A DNA stretch of 43,006 nt from NCBI RefSeq assembly GCF_003344535.1, contig NZ_QPKS01000016.1, positions 1-43,006 on the forward strand, written 5' to 3'. The position numbers and the translations under genes are program-made. This document shows, one piece after another, positions 19,337 to 28,379 of the stretch. The notes beneath the pieces were generated by a model, which was not told where the DNA came from, did no database searches, and saw only the letters and a list, made by a program, of their open reading frames with translations. Each line of letters starts with the position of its first letter. Positions within the stretch are counted from its first letter, which is position 1. Origin of the DNA: Exiguobacterium flavidum. GTDB lineage: Bacteria; Bacillota; Bacilli; Exiguobacteriales; Exiguobacteriaceae.

Positions 19337-22300
19337 GCGAGCGCCATCCGCCGGTCGATCTCAGCGAGAGCCTGCTCCGCCTGATCGACGAGGGTGCCGA
19401 TTGCCGCCTTCTGCTGCTGGTTGAACGTCAGGAGGAGCTTACCTTCTTGTTGCCCCATCCCAAGACCACGGCCGAGCGGAACGCTCCATTTGACGAAATC
19501 AGACATGTCCAGCCGTTCAGTCGTTTCCGGTGTCAGGACGATTTCAATCTTCGCATCCGTTTGCTTGACCTTCTCGATTCGTGCGCGTTCAGCGTATATT
19601 CGCATCCGCGTCAATTGGATCAAGCGGGCGACTTCGCCCGGGAATTCACCAAACCGTTCAAGCAGCTCGTCCTGCAACGCCTCGAGGCTTTCCGGTGTGT
19701 CGACATACTTGAAGCGCTTGTAGAACTCGATCTTGAGTTCCGAATCGGCCATGTAGTAGTCCGGGATGTACGCGTCGAGCGTAAAGGCGAACTCCGGCAC
19801 GAACTTCTTCTGCTTCTTCTTTCCTCTCATCCGCTCCTTCCGCTCTTCGACTGCTTCTGAGAGCATTTGCGAATAGAGGTCGAAGCCGACCGAATCGATG
19901 AAACCGGATTGTTGTGAGCCGAGCAGGTTCCCCGCCCCGCGAATCGATAAATCGCGCATCGCGATCTTGAATCCGCTGCCGAGCTCCGTGAATTCCTTGA
20001 TTGCCTGCAACCTGCTCTCTGCGACCTCCGTCAGACGCTTCTGCGGCCGGTACGTGAAGTAGGCATAGGCGATCCTGCTTGATCGCCCGACGCGTCCGCG
20101 CAACTGGTAGAGCTGAGACAGCCCCATCTGGTCGGCATCGTTGACGATCAGCGTGTTGACGTTCGGGATATCGATCCCCGTCTCGATGATGGTCGTACTG
20201 ACGAGCACGTCGGCATCTCCTTCGAAGAACGTGATCAACTGGCTTTCGAGCTCGCTCTCCGTCATCCGTCCGTGAGCCGTGACGACGCGCGCCTCCGGAA
20301 CAAGCGCCCGGATTTCCTCCGCCTTCCGCTCGATCCCTTCGACCCGGTTGTAGAGGAAGAATGCCTGGCCACCGCGTCCAAGCTCACGCTCGAGCGCTTC
20401 CCGGAGAACGATGCCGTCATACTCCATGACATACGTCTGGACCGGATAACGGTTCTCAGGCGGCGTCTCGAGGACGGACAGGTCACGGATGCCGATCATC
20501 GACATATGAAGCGTCCTCGGAATCGGTGTCGCCGTCAGCGTCAGGACATCGACATTCGTCTTGAGCTGTTTCAGGCGTTCCTTATGCTTGACCCCGAACC
20601 GCTGTTCTTCGTCGATGATGAGCAGACCGAGATCTGCGAACTGGACATCCTTCGACAGGACGCGGTGCGTTCCGACGACGACATCGACGATGCCTTCCTT
20701 CAGACCTTTTTTCGTCGCTTTCAACTCTGCCGGGGAACGGAAACGGCTCATGACTGATACTTTGATCGGCCACTCGCTGAATCGTTCGAGCATCGTCTCA
20801 TAGTGTTGCTGGGCAAGGACGGTCGTCGGGACGAGCAGCGCGACCTGTTTCCCCGCCATGACCGCCTTGAACGCCGCCCGGATCGCTACTTCAGTCTTGC
20901 CATATCCGACATCTCCGCACAGCAGCCGGTCCATCGGCCGGGCCCGTTCCATGTCCACTTTTATTTCCTGGATCGAGCGCACCTGATCGATCGTCTCCTC
21001 GTATGGGAAGGCCGCCTCGAACGCCTGCATGTTGTCGTCGTCCTGCGGGAAGGCGAACCCGACCGACGCCTCGCGCGCGGCGTACAGCTTGATCAGTTCG
21101 TCCGCGATATCCTCGACCGATTTCTGGACCTTCGCTTTGACCTTTTTCCACTCCGCTCCTCCGAGCTTGTAGATTTTCGGTTCCTTTCCTTCTGCACCGA
21201 CATATTTCTGGATGAGATCGATCTGGTCGACCGGGACATAGAGGGAGTCGTCGCCAGCGTAGATCAGATGGAGGTAGTCCTGGTGATTTCCTGCCACCTC
21301 GATCGTCTTGATTCCATGGTATCGCCCGATCCCGTGGTGGATGTGGACGACGTAGTCGCCGGTCTTCAATTCCTGATAGCTCTTGATCCGCTCGGCGTTC
21401 GTCAGCTTCGTCGTCTGCTTGCGCCGCTTCATCGTCTGTTTGAACAATTCCTCTTCCGTGATGACGACGAGACGGGCATTCGTCATCTCGAAGCCCCCTT
21501 GGATGCCACCGATCAGGATAGCCGGGTGCCCTTTGCTGATATCCTCTTTCGCTGTATGGATACTCGCCGTCACACCGTAGTCGGACAGGGTCTGACGCAT
21601 CCGCTCCGCCCGGTCCATCGTGGCCGCGAGCAGCACGATCCACATGCCTTGCCGTTCGTAGCGGTCGATTTCCTGCTTCAATCGTTCCATCTGGCCATAG
21701 AACGGTGTCAACGGCTTGATATTGAAATGGATCGATGCACTCTCGGGCACACCGCTCCGGCGGGTCGGGAGCAGGGAAAGATAGAGCAGCGGACGGTCAC
21801 CGAATACGTCCGTCATCGGAACGGACAGCGTATAGCCGCTGACACTTTGACCGCGCTCGATCAGAGAGGCCATCCATTCTGCTTCTTCCTTGTCCTGGAC
21901 GTCGCCGGCTTCCTGGATACGCGACACTTCATCGACGACGATGACCGCATCCCCCACGTCCTCGAGAAGCGTGTCGCGATAAAGGAGAGGCGCGTACTTC
22001 GCCAGCTGCTTCGGTTTCTCCCCGCGTTCGAGCTGTTCGATGTCGTATGCGATCCCCTCCTCGAGGGAAGCGAGCACTTCCGTATTCTTGATATGTTCAC
22101 GGGTCTCGTCATAGAGAGCCCGCAGTCTCTCACCGGCCACCTTCAACTCTTCTGCCGTAGCGAGGTGTTCGCTCGCAGGAGGCAACACCGCCTCCTTGAC
22201 CACACCGAGCGAACGTTGCGTCTCCGCATCGAACGTAAAGATCGAATCGACCTCCTCATCGAACAAATCGAGGCGATAAGGGCGCTCGACCGTCAGCGGA

Positions 22301-22854
22301 TAGACGTCGATGATGCTTCCGCGAACGGCGAACTCGCCAGGAGATGTAACGGTCGCCATCCTTTCATATCCGGAACTGACGAGCTCCTGGATGAAGTCCG
22401 GGACGGAGAGGATGTCCCCTGGTTTGACGACGCGCGTCTGTGCAAGGAAATCTTTACTCGCTGTGACGAAGCGCCGCAATCCGACGAGCGGAATGATCAA
22501 AATACCGTCGGTCGTGTTCAACAGCCGCAACCGCGTCTCGATCCGTGTCGCACGAAGCTCGGGACTTGCGCTGAGCGAAAGCTCTCCGGCTAGCGTCTCA
22601 TCGACAGGATAGAGCATGACTTCCTGCTCAGGAACGAGTTCGATCAGGTCGTCATACAGCTTCTGGGCTTGAAACATATTATGCGTGACGAGGACGAAGC
22701 GCCGTTTCGTCTCCTCATAGATCCCGGCGACGAACAGCGCCTTCCCCGTATTCATCAGACCTGTGATCAGCTGGGCCTTCGCGCCGGAGCGGAACCGTTC
22801 GCGGACGGTTTTGATTTCCGGCATGCCAAGCAATAGATTTTGTAACTGTTTCAT
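19333..22854 (-). CDS. mfd: Transcription-repair coupling factor
   Basis: Removes RNA polymerase stalled at lesions and recruits UvrA. The 1173-aa protein has a UvrB-like N-terminal region, the RNA-polymerase-interacting domain near residue 515 (HIHHGIGRYHGI, DYLHLIYAGDDSLYVPVDQI), a superfamily 2 translocase with GDVGYGKTEVA near 646, the DEEQ box in LLIIDEEQRFG, LTATPIPRTL, and TTIIETGIDIPNVNT, QLRGRVGRSSR, then the C-terminal TRCF domain. ATG 22854 has GGAGG 5-7 nt upstream. A strong terminator lies between pth and this gene and no promoter is evident in the 60 nt before it. Confidence 0.97.
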   Translation of the reverse strand: MKQLQNLLLGMPEIKTVRERFRSGAKAQLITGLMNTGKALFVAGIYEETKRRFVLVTHNMFQAQKLYDDLIELVPEQEVMLYPVDETLAGELSLSASPELRATRIETRLRLLNTTDGILIIPLVGLRRFVTASKDFLAQTRVVKPGDILSVPDFIQELVSSGYERMATVTSPGEFAVRGSIIDVYPLTVERPYRLDLFDEEVDSIFTFDAETQRSLGVVKEAVLPPASEHLATAEELKVAGERLRALYDETREHIKNTEVLASLEEGIAYDIEQLERGEKPKQLAKYAPLLYRDTLLEDVGDAVIVVDEVSRIQEAGDVQDKEEAEWMASLIERGQSVSGYTLSVPMTDVFGDRPLLYLSLLPTRRSGVPESASIHFNIKPLTPFYGQMERLKQEIDRYERQGMWIVLLAATMDRAERMRQTLSDYGVTASIHTAKEDISKGHPAILIGGIQGGFEMTNARLVVITEEELFKQTMKRRKQTTKLTNAERIKSYQELKTGDYVVHIHHGIGRYHGIKTIEVAGNHQDYLHLIYAGDDSLYVPVDQIDLIQKYVGAEGKEPKIYKLGGAEWKKVKAKVQKSVEDIADELIKLYAAREASVGFAFPQDDDNMQAFEAAFPYEETIDQVRSIQEIKVDMERARPMDRLLCGDVGYGKTEVAIRAAFKAVMAGKQVALLVPTTVLAQQHYETMLERFSEWPIKVSVMSRFRSPAELKATKKGLKEGIVDVVVGTHRVLSKDVQFADLGLLIIDEEQRFGVKHKERLKQLKTNVDVLTLTATPIPRTLHMSMIGIRDLSVLETPPENRYPVQTYVMEYDGIVLREALERELGRGGQAFFLYNRVEGIERKAEEIRALVPEARVVTAHGRMTESELESQLITFFEGDADVLVSTTIIETGIDIPNVNTLIVNDADQMGLSQLYQLRGRVGRSSRIAYAYFTYRPQKRLTEVAESRLQAIKEFTELGSGFKIAMRDLSIRGAGNLLGSQQSGFIDSVGFDLYSQMLSEAVEERKERMRGKKKQKKFVPEFAFTLDAYIPDYYMADSELKIEFYKRFKYVDTPESLEALQDELLERFGEFPGEVARLIQLTRMRIYAERARIEKVKQTDAKIEIVLTPETTERLDMSDFVKWSVPLGRGLGMGQQEGKLLLTFNQQQKAAIGTLVDQAEQALAEIDRRMALA

Positions 22855-22882
22855 CCCGTTTCCTCCTACTGCGAACGACAGC

Positions 22883-22910
22883 AAAAACGCTTTGGGAACC
22901 CAAAGCGTTT
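22883..22910 (-). terminator. pth terminator
   Basis: A perfect 12-bp stem (AAACGCTTTGGG with CCCAAAGCGTTT), the inner pairs opening to a tetraloop, followed by TTTTT on the minus strand. It starts 4 nt past the pth stop. Confidence 0.85.
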
Positions 22911-22913
22911 CGT

Positions 22914-23471
22914 TCAATTATAGCGATTCATGAGCGCGAGGAATGGCGTATCGACGAAATCCGCCGCTACGTTCGCCGCTTGCTCGAGTACTTCCTTCAG
23001 TTCGTGCTGCTCGTTCTTCGCGAACGGCATCAGCACCCAGTCGATGACCTGGATTGGGGCCGGCGGTCTGCCGATACCGAGTTTCAACCGTTTGATCTCT
23101 TGCGTGCCGAGATGCTGAATGAGCGATTTGACGCCGTTATGGCCACCCGCGCTCCCTTTCGATCGCAGCCGCATCTTCGAAAGCGGCAGATCGAGATCAT
23201 CATAGATGATGAGCATGTCCTCCGTCTCGATCTTATAGAAATCGAGCAACGGACGCACTGCCTCTCCAGAAGCGTTCATGTAGGTGAGCGGCTTTACGAG
23301 CACGACACGCTCTCCATTGATAGTTCCCGTCCCGAAGAGCGCTTTAAACTTCGATTCCGTCAATTTTATCCCGTGCTTCTCAGCCAGGGCATCGATCGCA
23401 AGGAATCCGATGTTGTGCCGCGTATACGTGTACTTACTGCCTGGATTCCCAAGTCCGACGATACATTTCAA
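22914..23471 (-). CDS. pth: Peptidyl-tRNA hydrolase
   Basis: Releases tRNA from peptidyl-tRNA that drops off ribosomes. The 185-aa protein reads KCIVGLGNPGSKYTYTRHNIGF at the N-terminus with the catalytic His in TRHNIGF, PLTYMNASGEAV near residue 60, IYDDLDLPLSKMRLR near 88 and SAGGHNGVKSL. I place the start at TTG 23471: AAAGGAGGG stands 6 nt in front of it, while the ATG at 23489 lies on top of that ribosome-binding site. In Bacillus ctc precedes it and fin follows it; both are missing. Confidence 0.95.
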   Translation of the reverse strand: MKCIVGLGNPGSKYTYTRHNIGFLAIDALAEKHGIKLTESKFKALFGTGTINGERVVLVKPLTYMNASGEAVRPLLDFYKIETEDMLIIYDDLDLPLSKMRLRSKGSAGGHNGVKSLIQHLGTQEIKRLKLGIGRPPAPIQVIDWVLMPFAKNEQHELKEVLEQAANVAADFVDTPFLALMNRYN

Positions 23472-23494
23472 GGAAATCCCTCCTTTCATTCATC

Positions 23495-23526
23495 AAAAAC
23501 AAGCTGCCTAGAAGGTCTAGGCAGCT
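23495..23526 (-). terminator. prs terminator
   Basis: A perfect 11-bp stem (AGCTGCCTAGA with TCTAGGCAGCT) with a 3-nt loop, then TTGTTTTTG on the minus strand, 6 nt past the prs stop. Confidence 0.85.
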
Positions 23527-23532
23527 GGCTCA

Positions 23533-24489
23533 TCAGCCGAACAGCGGGCTGATTGATTTTTGTTCGTGGACACGGATGATCGCTTCCGCGAGCAGGCGCG
23601 CCACTGAGATTTGTTTGATTTTGCTTGCGCACTCGCGGCTCGTCAAATCGATCGTGTTCAAGACGACGAGCTCCTCGATTGCCGAGTTCTCGATCCGTTC
23701 CATCGCAGGACCTGAGAGAACAGGGTGTGTGCAGCATGCGTAGACTTGCTTCGCACCATTTTCGATCAAGGCGTTCGCAGCGAGCGTGATCGTCCCTGCC
23801 GTGTCGATGATGTCATCGATGATGATCGCAATCTTGCCGTCGACCTGACCGACGATGTTCATCACCTCAGCGACGTTCGGTTTCGGACGGCGCTTGTCGA
23901 TGATTGCAATCGGTGCTTTCAATTGTTCCGCTAATTTACGTGCCCGCGTCACACCGCCATGGTCCGGAGAGACGATGACGAGTTCATTCGGGTCGATGTT
24001 CTTCTTCTCGAAATAAGAGGCCAGAAGAGGAACGCCGAGCAGCTGGTCTACCGGGATATCGAAGAATCCTTGGATTTGCGCAGCATGCAAGTCCATCGTC
24101 ACGACGCGTGTAGCGCCCGCGACTTCAAGGAGGTTCGCTACGAGCTTCGCCGTGATCGGTTCACGCGAACGGGCTTTACGGTCCTGACGCGCATAGCCGT
24201 AGTACGGAATGACGACGTTGATCGTCCGTGCCGAAGCACGTTTCAATGCGTCGATCATGATGAGCAGCTCCATCAGATTCTCGTTGACCGGTTGGCTCGT
24301 CGATTGGATGACGTAGACGTCATCACCGCGAACGCTCTCTTCGATGTTCATCGAGATTTCGCCATCGCTGAAATGCTTGACTGAACTTTTGCTGACGGGA
24401 ATGCCGATGACCTTGGCGATTTCCTCTGCCAGTGGTTTGTTCGAGTTGAGCGCGAAAATACGAATTTCATGTTCTAGGACAGTAGACAT
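23533..24489 (-). CDS. prs: Ribose-phosphate pyrophosphokinase (PRPP synthetase)
   Basis: Makes PRPP for purines, pyrimidines, histidine, tryptophan and NAD. The 318-aa class I enzyme shows [16 protein letters not shown] near residue 98, [18 protein letters not shown] near 132, [15 protein letters not shown] near 171 and the PRPP-binding [13 protein letters not shown] near 220. It follows glmU by 55 nt with no terminator, so glmU-prs probably share a transcript as in B. subtilis. GGAGG precedes the ATG. PRPP is also the effector of PurR, encoded 2 kb upstream. Confidence 0.97.
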   Translation of the reverse strand: MSTVLEHEIRIFALNSNKPLAEEIAKVIGIPVSKSSVKHFSDGEISMNIEESVRGDDVYVIQSTSQPVNENLMELLIMIDALKRASARTINVVIPYYGYARQDRKARSREPITAKLVANLLEVAGATRVVTMDLHAAQIQGFFDIPVDQLLGVPLLASYFEKKNIDPNELVIVSPDHGGVTRARKLAEQLKAPIAIIDKRRPKPNVAEVMNIVGQVDGKIAIIIDDIIDTAGTITLAANALIENGAKQVYACCTHPVLSGPAMERIENSAIEELVVLNTIDLTSRECASKIKQISVARLLAEAIIRVHEQKSISPLFG

Positions 24490-24544
24490 GGTTGGGTGGC
24501 CTCCAAATTGTTTAGTTTAGACGAGGGTGGCGACAATGCTGATT

Positions 24545-25894
24545 TTATCGGTAATTCTGTTTTGTCGTTTGACGTTCGCGCGCGATCGCAAGGGCATTAT
24601 CCGGCACGTCTTCCGTGACCGTCGATCCTGCGGCGACGAGCGCGTTCTTCCCGACCGTTACCGGCGCGATCAAATTGACGTTGCATCCGATGAACGCTCC
24701 GTCTTCGATGACCGTCTGGAACTTGTTTTTCCCGTCATAATTGACAGTGATCGAACCGCAGCCAAGATTTACATCCTTGCCGACGCTTGCGTCTCCGACG
24801 TAGCTGAGGTGCGCTGATTTGCTGCCTTCACCGAACGTCGACTTCTTCACTTCGACGAAGTTGCCGATGCGCGTGTTCGCACCGAGGACAGCTTGTTGAC
24901 GCAGATGGGCGAACGGACCGACCTGTGCCTCCGAACCGATCTCACTGTCCGTGACGACCGACTGGCGAACGATCGCCTTGTCGGCGACGACACTGTCGCG
25001 GATGTCCGAGTTCGGACCGATCACGCATTCTGAGCCGATCACCGTCTTGCCGAGCAACTGCGTACCCGGATACAGGATCGTGTCCGGACCGATCACGACG
25101 TCAGGTCCGACGTACGTCGAAGCGGGATCGACGAACGTGACGCCTTCACGCATCAGACGCTCATTCGTACGCTCGCGGAACCATGTCTCAGCCTGTGCGA
25201 GAGCGACACGGTCATTGACACCGATCGTCTCCTCGAAAGCCGGCGCTGCATGTGCCGCGATCGTCTCACCTGCCGCCTTCGCGATTGCGATGACATCCGG
25301 CAAGTAGTATTCGCCTTGGGCATTGTCGTTTTTGACCTGCTTGAGCGCCGCGAACAGCATCTCGTTATCAAAGACATATGTCCCTGTATTGATTTCACCG
25401 ATTTCAAGTTCAGCCGGGCTCGCATCCTTGTGCTCGACGATTTTCTCGACGTTTCCGTCTTCGCCGCGCACGATTCGCCCGTAACCTGTCGCGTCTTCTG
25501 CATGAGCCGTCAATACGGTGACCTTCGCGTTCGTTTCTTCATGATGTGAAATCAGGGCGGCCAGTGTTTCACTCGTCAGGAGAGGCGTGTCTCCGCAGAC
25601 GACGAGCGTCGAGCCTTTTTCCTGTCCGAGGACGGGTTCAGCCATTTGAACAGCGTGTCCTGTGCCAAGCTGCTCACTTTGAAGTGCATAATCCACCGAT
25701 GTGCCGAGCACTTCCCGGACTGCTTCCGCTCCGTGGCCGACGATGACGACTTGGCGCTTTACACCGAGCGTCTTCAATTGGTCGACGACGTGTTGCACCA
25801 TAGGCTTTCCTGCCACCGGATGAAGTACCTTGTAGAGCTTCGACTTCATGCGCGTCCCTTTACCAGCTGCTAGAATTACCGCGAAATGATTCAT
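24545..25894 (-). CDS. glmU: Bifunctional GlmU (glucosamine-1-P acetyltransferase / GlcNAc-1-P uridyltransferase)
   Basis: Makes UDP-GlcNAc for peptidoglycan and teichoic acid. The 449-aa protein has a nucleotidyltransferase domain ([19 protein letters not shown] from residue 8; [11 protein letters not shown]) to about residue 230, then a left-handed beta helix of hexapeptide repeats ([13 protein letters not shown] and on) with the acetyltransferase site ([30 protein letters not shown]). The start at 25894 has GGAGG 10 nt upstream; the frame open to 26008 lies across the promoter and is not coding. Confidence 0.97.
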   Translation of the reverse strand: MNHFAVILAAGKGTRMKSKLYKVLHPVAGKPMVQHVVDQLKTLGVKRQVVIVGHGAEAVREVLGTSVDYALQSEQLGTGHAVQMAEPVLGQEKGSTLVVCGDTPLLTSETLAALISHHEETNAKVTVLTAHAEDATGYGRIVRGEDGNVEKIVEHKDASPAELEIGEINTGTYVFDNEMLFAALKQVKNDNAQGEYYLPDVIAIAKAAGETIAAHAAPAFEETIGVNDRVALAQAETWFRERTNERLMREGVTFVDPASTYVGPDVVIGPDTILYPGTQLLGKTVIGSECVIGPNSDIRDSVVADKAIVRQSVVTDSEIGSEAQVGPFAHLRQQAVLGANTRIGNFVEVKKSTFGEGSKSAHLSYVGDASVGKDVNLGCGSITVNYDGKNKFQTVIEDGAFIGCNVNLIAPVTVGKNALVAAGSTVTEDVPDNALAIARERQTTKQNYR

Positions 25895-25955
25895 CCTTGT
25901 CGCTCCTCCACGTAAATTAGTGTCGTTTTCTATCTGAAAAAATACACTCGTTCTT

Positions 25956-25984
25956 ACTATAACGAAACTTGTGACACTATTCAA
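25956..25984 (-). promoter_or_regulatory. glmU-prs promoter
   Basis: TTGAAT (25979-25984) and TATAGT (25956-25961) separated by 17 nt on the minus strand, about 60 nt upstream of glmU. Confidence 0.65.
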
Positions 25985-26010
25985 TGCTCGCCCCGGTCCT
26001 CCGGACACAG

Positions 26011-26049
26011 AAAAGCAGCTCCGCCTCGCTTTTTGAGGGGAGCTGCTTT
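26011..26049 (-). terminator. spoVG terminator
   Basis: An 11-bp stem (AAAGCAGCTCC with GGAGCTGCTTT) with an inner CCTC/GAGG stem, followed by a short TTTTCTG tract on the minus strand. The U-tract is weaker than at the other terminators here. Confidence 0.7.
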
Positions 26050-26063
26050 ATTCATGCGCACAT

Positions 26064-26363
26064 TCAGATGGATTCAAGTTCGGCCGACGCCGTCGCGCCT
26101 TCCTCTGCCTCGTCCCGAACAGCATAAGCCTCGAGAACGGCATCCTCTACCTTCTTACGCATCAGCGCGTTGATCGGATGGGCGACATCCCGGAAAATTC
26201 CTTCTTGTGTCCGTTTACTAGGCATCGCGACGAAGAGACCACTGTTCCCTTCGATGACGCGCAGATCGTGGACGACGAATTCATGGTCAAGCGTGATCGA
26301 AGCTAAAGCTTTCATCCGGCCTTCGGCCACGACGCGACGAATCTTGACGTCAGTAACGTTCAT
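26064..26363 (-). CDS. spoVG: Septation/regulatory protein SpoVG
   Basis: A 99-aa protein with the family signatures [45 protein letters not shown] and DVAHPIN. SpoVG is a nucleic-acid-binding regulator that non-sporulating Gram-positives also keep, where it affects septation and virulence-type gene expression. Its acidic C-terminal tail (about 85-99) is usual. It lies between purR and glmU as in Bacillus, but yabJ is missing upstream. AAAGGGG precedes the ATG. The B. subtilis gene uses sigma-H; here a sigma-A type promoter is seen. Confidence 0.96.
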   Translation of the reverse strand: MNVTDVKIRRVVAEGRMKALASITLDHEFVVHDLRVIEGNSGLFVAMPSKRTQEGIFRDVAHPINALMRKKVEDAVLEAYAVRDEAEEGATASAELESI

Positions 26364-26432
26364 TTGGTTCGCACCCCTTTATGTCCGTGTCACAACTCAT
26401 CGTTGTCTACTCCTAGTTACGGCTCAAAAGTC

Positions 26433-26444
26433 CTAAACGTTTAG
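26433..26444. repeat. 12-bp palindrome in the spoVG leader
   Basis: CTAAACGTTTAG is a perfect palindrome about 70 nt upstream of spoVG, between the predicted promoter and the start codon. It may bind a dimeric regulator. No known site can be named. Confidence 0.35.
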
Positions 26445-26491
26445 TCGTTTCCCATCTTTTCAAGATTTTTTTCCAAAAGTTTGCTATTTTC

Positions 26492-26520
26492 AGTCTAATT
26501 TCTAAAATTAGGTATGTCAA
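26492..26520 (-). promoter_or_regulatory. candidate spoVG promoter
   Basis: A consensus TTGACA (26515-26520) and TAGACT (26492-26497), 17 nt apart on the minus strand. An inverted repeat CTAATTT-TAG-AAATTAG lies in the spacer. The predicted leader is about 120 nt. No sigma-H type site (AGGA... GAAT) was found in the 167-bp gap. Confidence 0.5.
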
Positions 26521-26530
26521 ATATTAAGAA

Positions 26531-27355
26531 TCACTCGAAATGTGCAGCGGCGTTCCCGCGATGGACATGGATTTGACCTTGATCGACGTCGACATCCGCG
26601 AGCCTCATCAGGGAAACGTACTCGCTGACCATCTTGCGTTCTGCGCCTTCCGCCTCAATCAGCACGCCGACGCCTGCGACTTTAGCCTCGAACTCGCTGA
26701 GCAGACTCATCATACCGCGAATCGTTCCGCCGGCCTTCATGAAGTCATCAATCAACAGCACATTCGCTCCGCGCGGAAGACTCCGGCGTGCGAGTGCCAT
26801 CGTCCGAATCGCTTTTGAAGAGCCTGAGACGTAATTGATGCTCACCGTCGATCCTTCCGTCACCCGGCTGTCAGAACGCACGATGACGAACGGTACACCG
26901 AGCTGCTCCGCAACGGCATACGCGAGCGGAATCCCTTTCGTAGCGATCGTCATGACGACGTCGACCTTCTTCTGGCTAAAGACCGATGCAAAAACTTGCC
27001 CCATCTGCTTCACCATTCGCGGGTCGCCAAGAAGATCCGTCAAATACAGATATCCCCCCGGCAACAGACGGTCTGGTCGTGCGACGCGTTCACACAGCTC
27101 ATCGATGAAGGTGAGCGCCTTCTCACTGCTCCAAGTCGGAATGAACATGACACCGCCCGCGGCCCCCGGTACCGTGACGAGCTTGCCTGTCCCTTCTTGT
27201 TCGAGCATGTCACTGACGATGTCGAGATCCTCACTGATCGAGGACTTAGCCGATTTATATCGTTCCGAGAACATCGTCAAGGAAACGAGCTGATGCGGAT
27301 GATCGAGCAAATAGCGCGTCATATCGACGAGCCGGCCGCTTCTCCGTATTTTCAT
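26531..27355 (-). CDS. purR: Pur operon repressor
   Basis: Represses purine genes; PRPP relieves binding. The 274-aa protein has a winged-helix domain (residues 1-75, RLVDMTRYLLDHPHQLVSL; SISEDLDIVSDMLE) and a catalytically inactive phosphoribosyltransferase domain (about 76-274) with VMTIATKGIPLAYAVAEQL and the PRPP motif VLLIDDFMKAGGTIRGM near residue 195. Upstream are a sigma-A type promoter and PurBox-like sequences, which suggest autoregulation as in B. subtilis. It follows ispE directly. Confidence 0.96.
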   Translation of the reverse strand: MKIRRSGRLVDMTRYLLDHPHQLVSLTMFSERYKSAKSSISEDLDIVSDMLEQEGTGKLVTVPGAAGGVMFIPTWSSEKALTFIDELCERVARPDRLLPGGYLYLTDLLGDPRMVKQMGQVFASVFSQKKVDVVMTIATKGIPLAYAVAEQLGVPFVIVRSDSRVTEGSTVSINYVSGSSKAIRTMALARRSLPRGANVLLIDDFMKAGGTIRGMMSLLSEFEAKVAGVGVLIEAEGAERKMVSEYVSLMRLADVDVDQGQIHVHRGNAAAHFE

Positions 27356-27374
27356 TAATGTTCCACCTCTCCGT

Positions 27375-27419
27375 ATATCCGAATATTCACTAGTGAATAT
27401 ATCATTTTCATACGGAAAT
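27375..27419. promoter_or_regulatory. candidate PurBox pair and palindrome at the purR promoter
   Basis: ATATCCGAATATT on the plus strand (27375-27387) matches the PurBox consensus AWWWCCGAACWWT at all but one position. A weaker, converging copy (ATTTCCGTA...) lies on the minus strand at 27407-27419. Between them is the perfect 18-bp palindrome ATATTCACTAGTGAATAT (27383-27400). The spacing between boxes, about 19 nt, is slightly more than the 16-17 nt of B. subtilis. Confidence 0.5.
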
Positions 27420-27425
27420 ATTCAA
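27396..27425 (-). promoter_or_regulatory. purR promoter
   Basis: TTGAAT (27420-27425) and TATATT (27396-27401) with 18 nt between them on the minus strand. The -35 overlaps the ispE stop codon and the -10 lies in the 18-bp palindrome, so a repressor bound there would block it. Confidence 0.55.
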
Positions 27426-28282
27426 TGCTTTTCCCCAATAAGCCGAACGACATATACTTCGTTGCAAAAACCGCGCAAGCCATTATAGAGGCGATGTGCA
27501 CGATTCTCATGTTCCGTCAGCGCGAAAACTGTCGGGCCGCTGCCGCTCATGAGCACGCCTTCTGCTCCGCAGCTCGCCATGAAGTCCTTGATTTGCTGGA
27601 CTTCCGGATGCATCGGAAGCGTGACGGATTCCAGTATATTGCCCAGTCCTTCACAAATCCCCTTGAAATCCTGTCCTTTGATCGCCTCGATCATCTTCGG
27701 AACGTCCGGATGCTGCGCGGTCTTCAGGTCGAGCGCTCCGTATACGTCCGCCGTCGAGACGCCGATCGATGGTTTCGCGAGGACGACCCAGCATGGCGGC
27801 GGCGCCGGAAGATCCTCGAGCACTTCACCCCGGCTCGTCGCGATCGCCGTCCCACCCATCACACAAAACGGGACGTCTGAACCGACCTCAGCGCCGATTT
27901 CCGCGAGCTCCTCAAGCGAGAGACCAAGCTTCCACAGCTCGTTCAGTCCGCGAAGCGTGGCCGCCGCGTCACTCGACCCTCCAGCGAGACCTGCTGCGAC
28001 CGGGATGTGCTTCTCGAGAAAAATCTCCACTCCCTCTTTCACTTGAAACCTTTCCTTCAGTACAGCCGCTGCTTTGTATGCCAAGTTCCGCTCGTCGTTT
28101 GGGACATAGGCATGCTGAGCGTTCATCCGGATCTCTCCGCCCTCGAGCAGCGAGAGTTCGAGACGGTCGGAAAGATCCACCGTCGTCATCACCATATGTA
28201 CGTCATGATACCCATCCGGTCGCTTCCCCGTCACATCGAGCACCAAGTTGATTTTAGCTGGCGCTTTCACAGTTATCGTCAT
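27422..28282 (-). CDS. ispE: 4-diphosphocytidyl-2-C-methyl-D-erythritol kinase
   Basis: Fourth enzyme of the MEP isoprenoid pathway. The 286-aa GHMP kinase shows [20 protein letters not shown] at residues 7-26, the ATP-binding [16 protein letters not shown] near 94, [11 protein letters not shown] near 132 and a C-terminal [11 protein letters not shown] motif. GGAAGGG precedes the ATG. The SASP gene sspF, which lies between veg and ispE in Bacillus, is absent. Confidence 0.96.
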   Translation of the reverse strand: MTITVKAPAKINLVLDVTGKRPDGYHDVHMVMTTVDLSDRLELSLLEGGEIRMNAQHAYVPNDERNLAYKAAAVLKERFQVKEGVEIFLEKHIPVAAGLAGGSSDAAATLRGLNELWKLGLSLEELAEIGAEVGSDVPFCVMGGTAIATSRGEVLEDLPAPPPCWVVLAKPSIGVSTADVYGALDLKTAQHPDVPKMIEAIKGQDFKGICEGLGNILESVTLPMHPEVQQIKDFMASCGAEGVLMSGSGPTVFALTEHENRAHRLYNGLRGFCNEVYVVRLIGEKH

Positions 28283-28318
28283 CCTGCCCTTCCTCCTCTT
28301 CCACCTCGTTCTTTAGGC

Positions 28319-28347
28319 ATTGTATCAACCTTTCCCAAAAAAAAGAA
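28319..28347 (-). promoter_or_regulatory. candidate ispE promoter overlapping the veg terminator
   Basis: TACAAT (28319-28324) with TTCTTT (28342-28347) 17 nt upstream on the minus strand. The -35 is formed by the U-tract and last stem bases of the veg terminator. Confidence 0.45.
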
Positions 28348-28368
28348 GCAGGCATTTTAGCCCGCTCC
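28337..28368 (-). terminator. veg terminator
   Basis: A 9-bp stem (GGAGCGGGC with GCCTGCTTC, two wobble pairs) and 6-nt loop, then TTTTTTTT on the minus strand, 11 nt past the veg stop. Confidence 0.8.
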
Positions 28369-28379
28369 GAAAGATAAAG

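Noticed and set aside
20803-22593. 596-aa open reading frame on the plus strand
   Set aside because: It is the complement of mfd, whose translation has clear motifs along its whole length; the plus-strand product has no recognisable domain and is rich in Arg, Asp and His, as expected of an antisense frame in this base composition.
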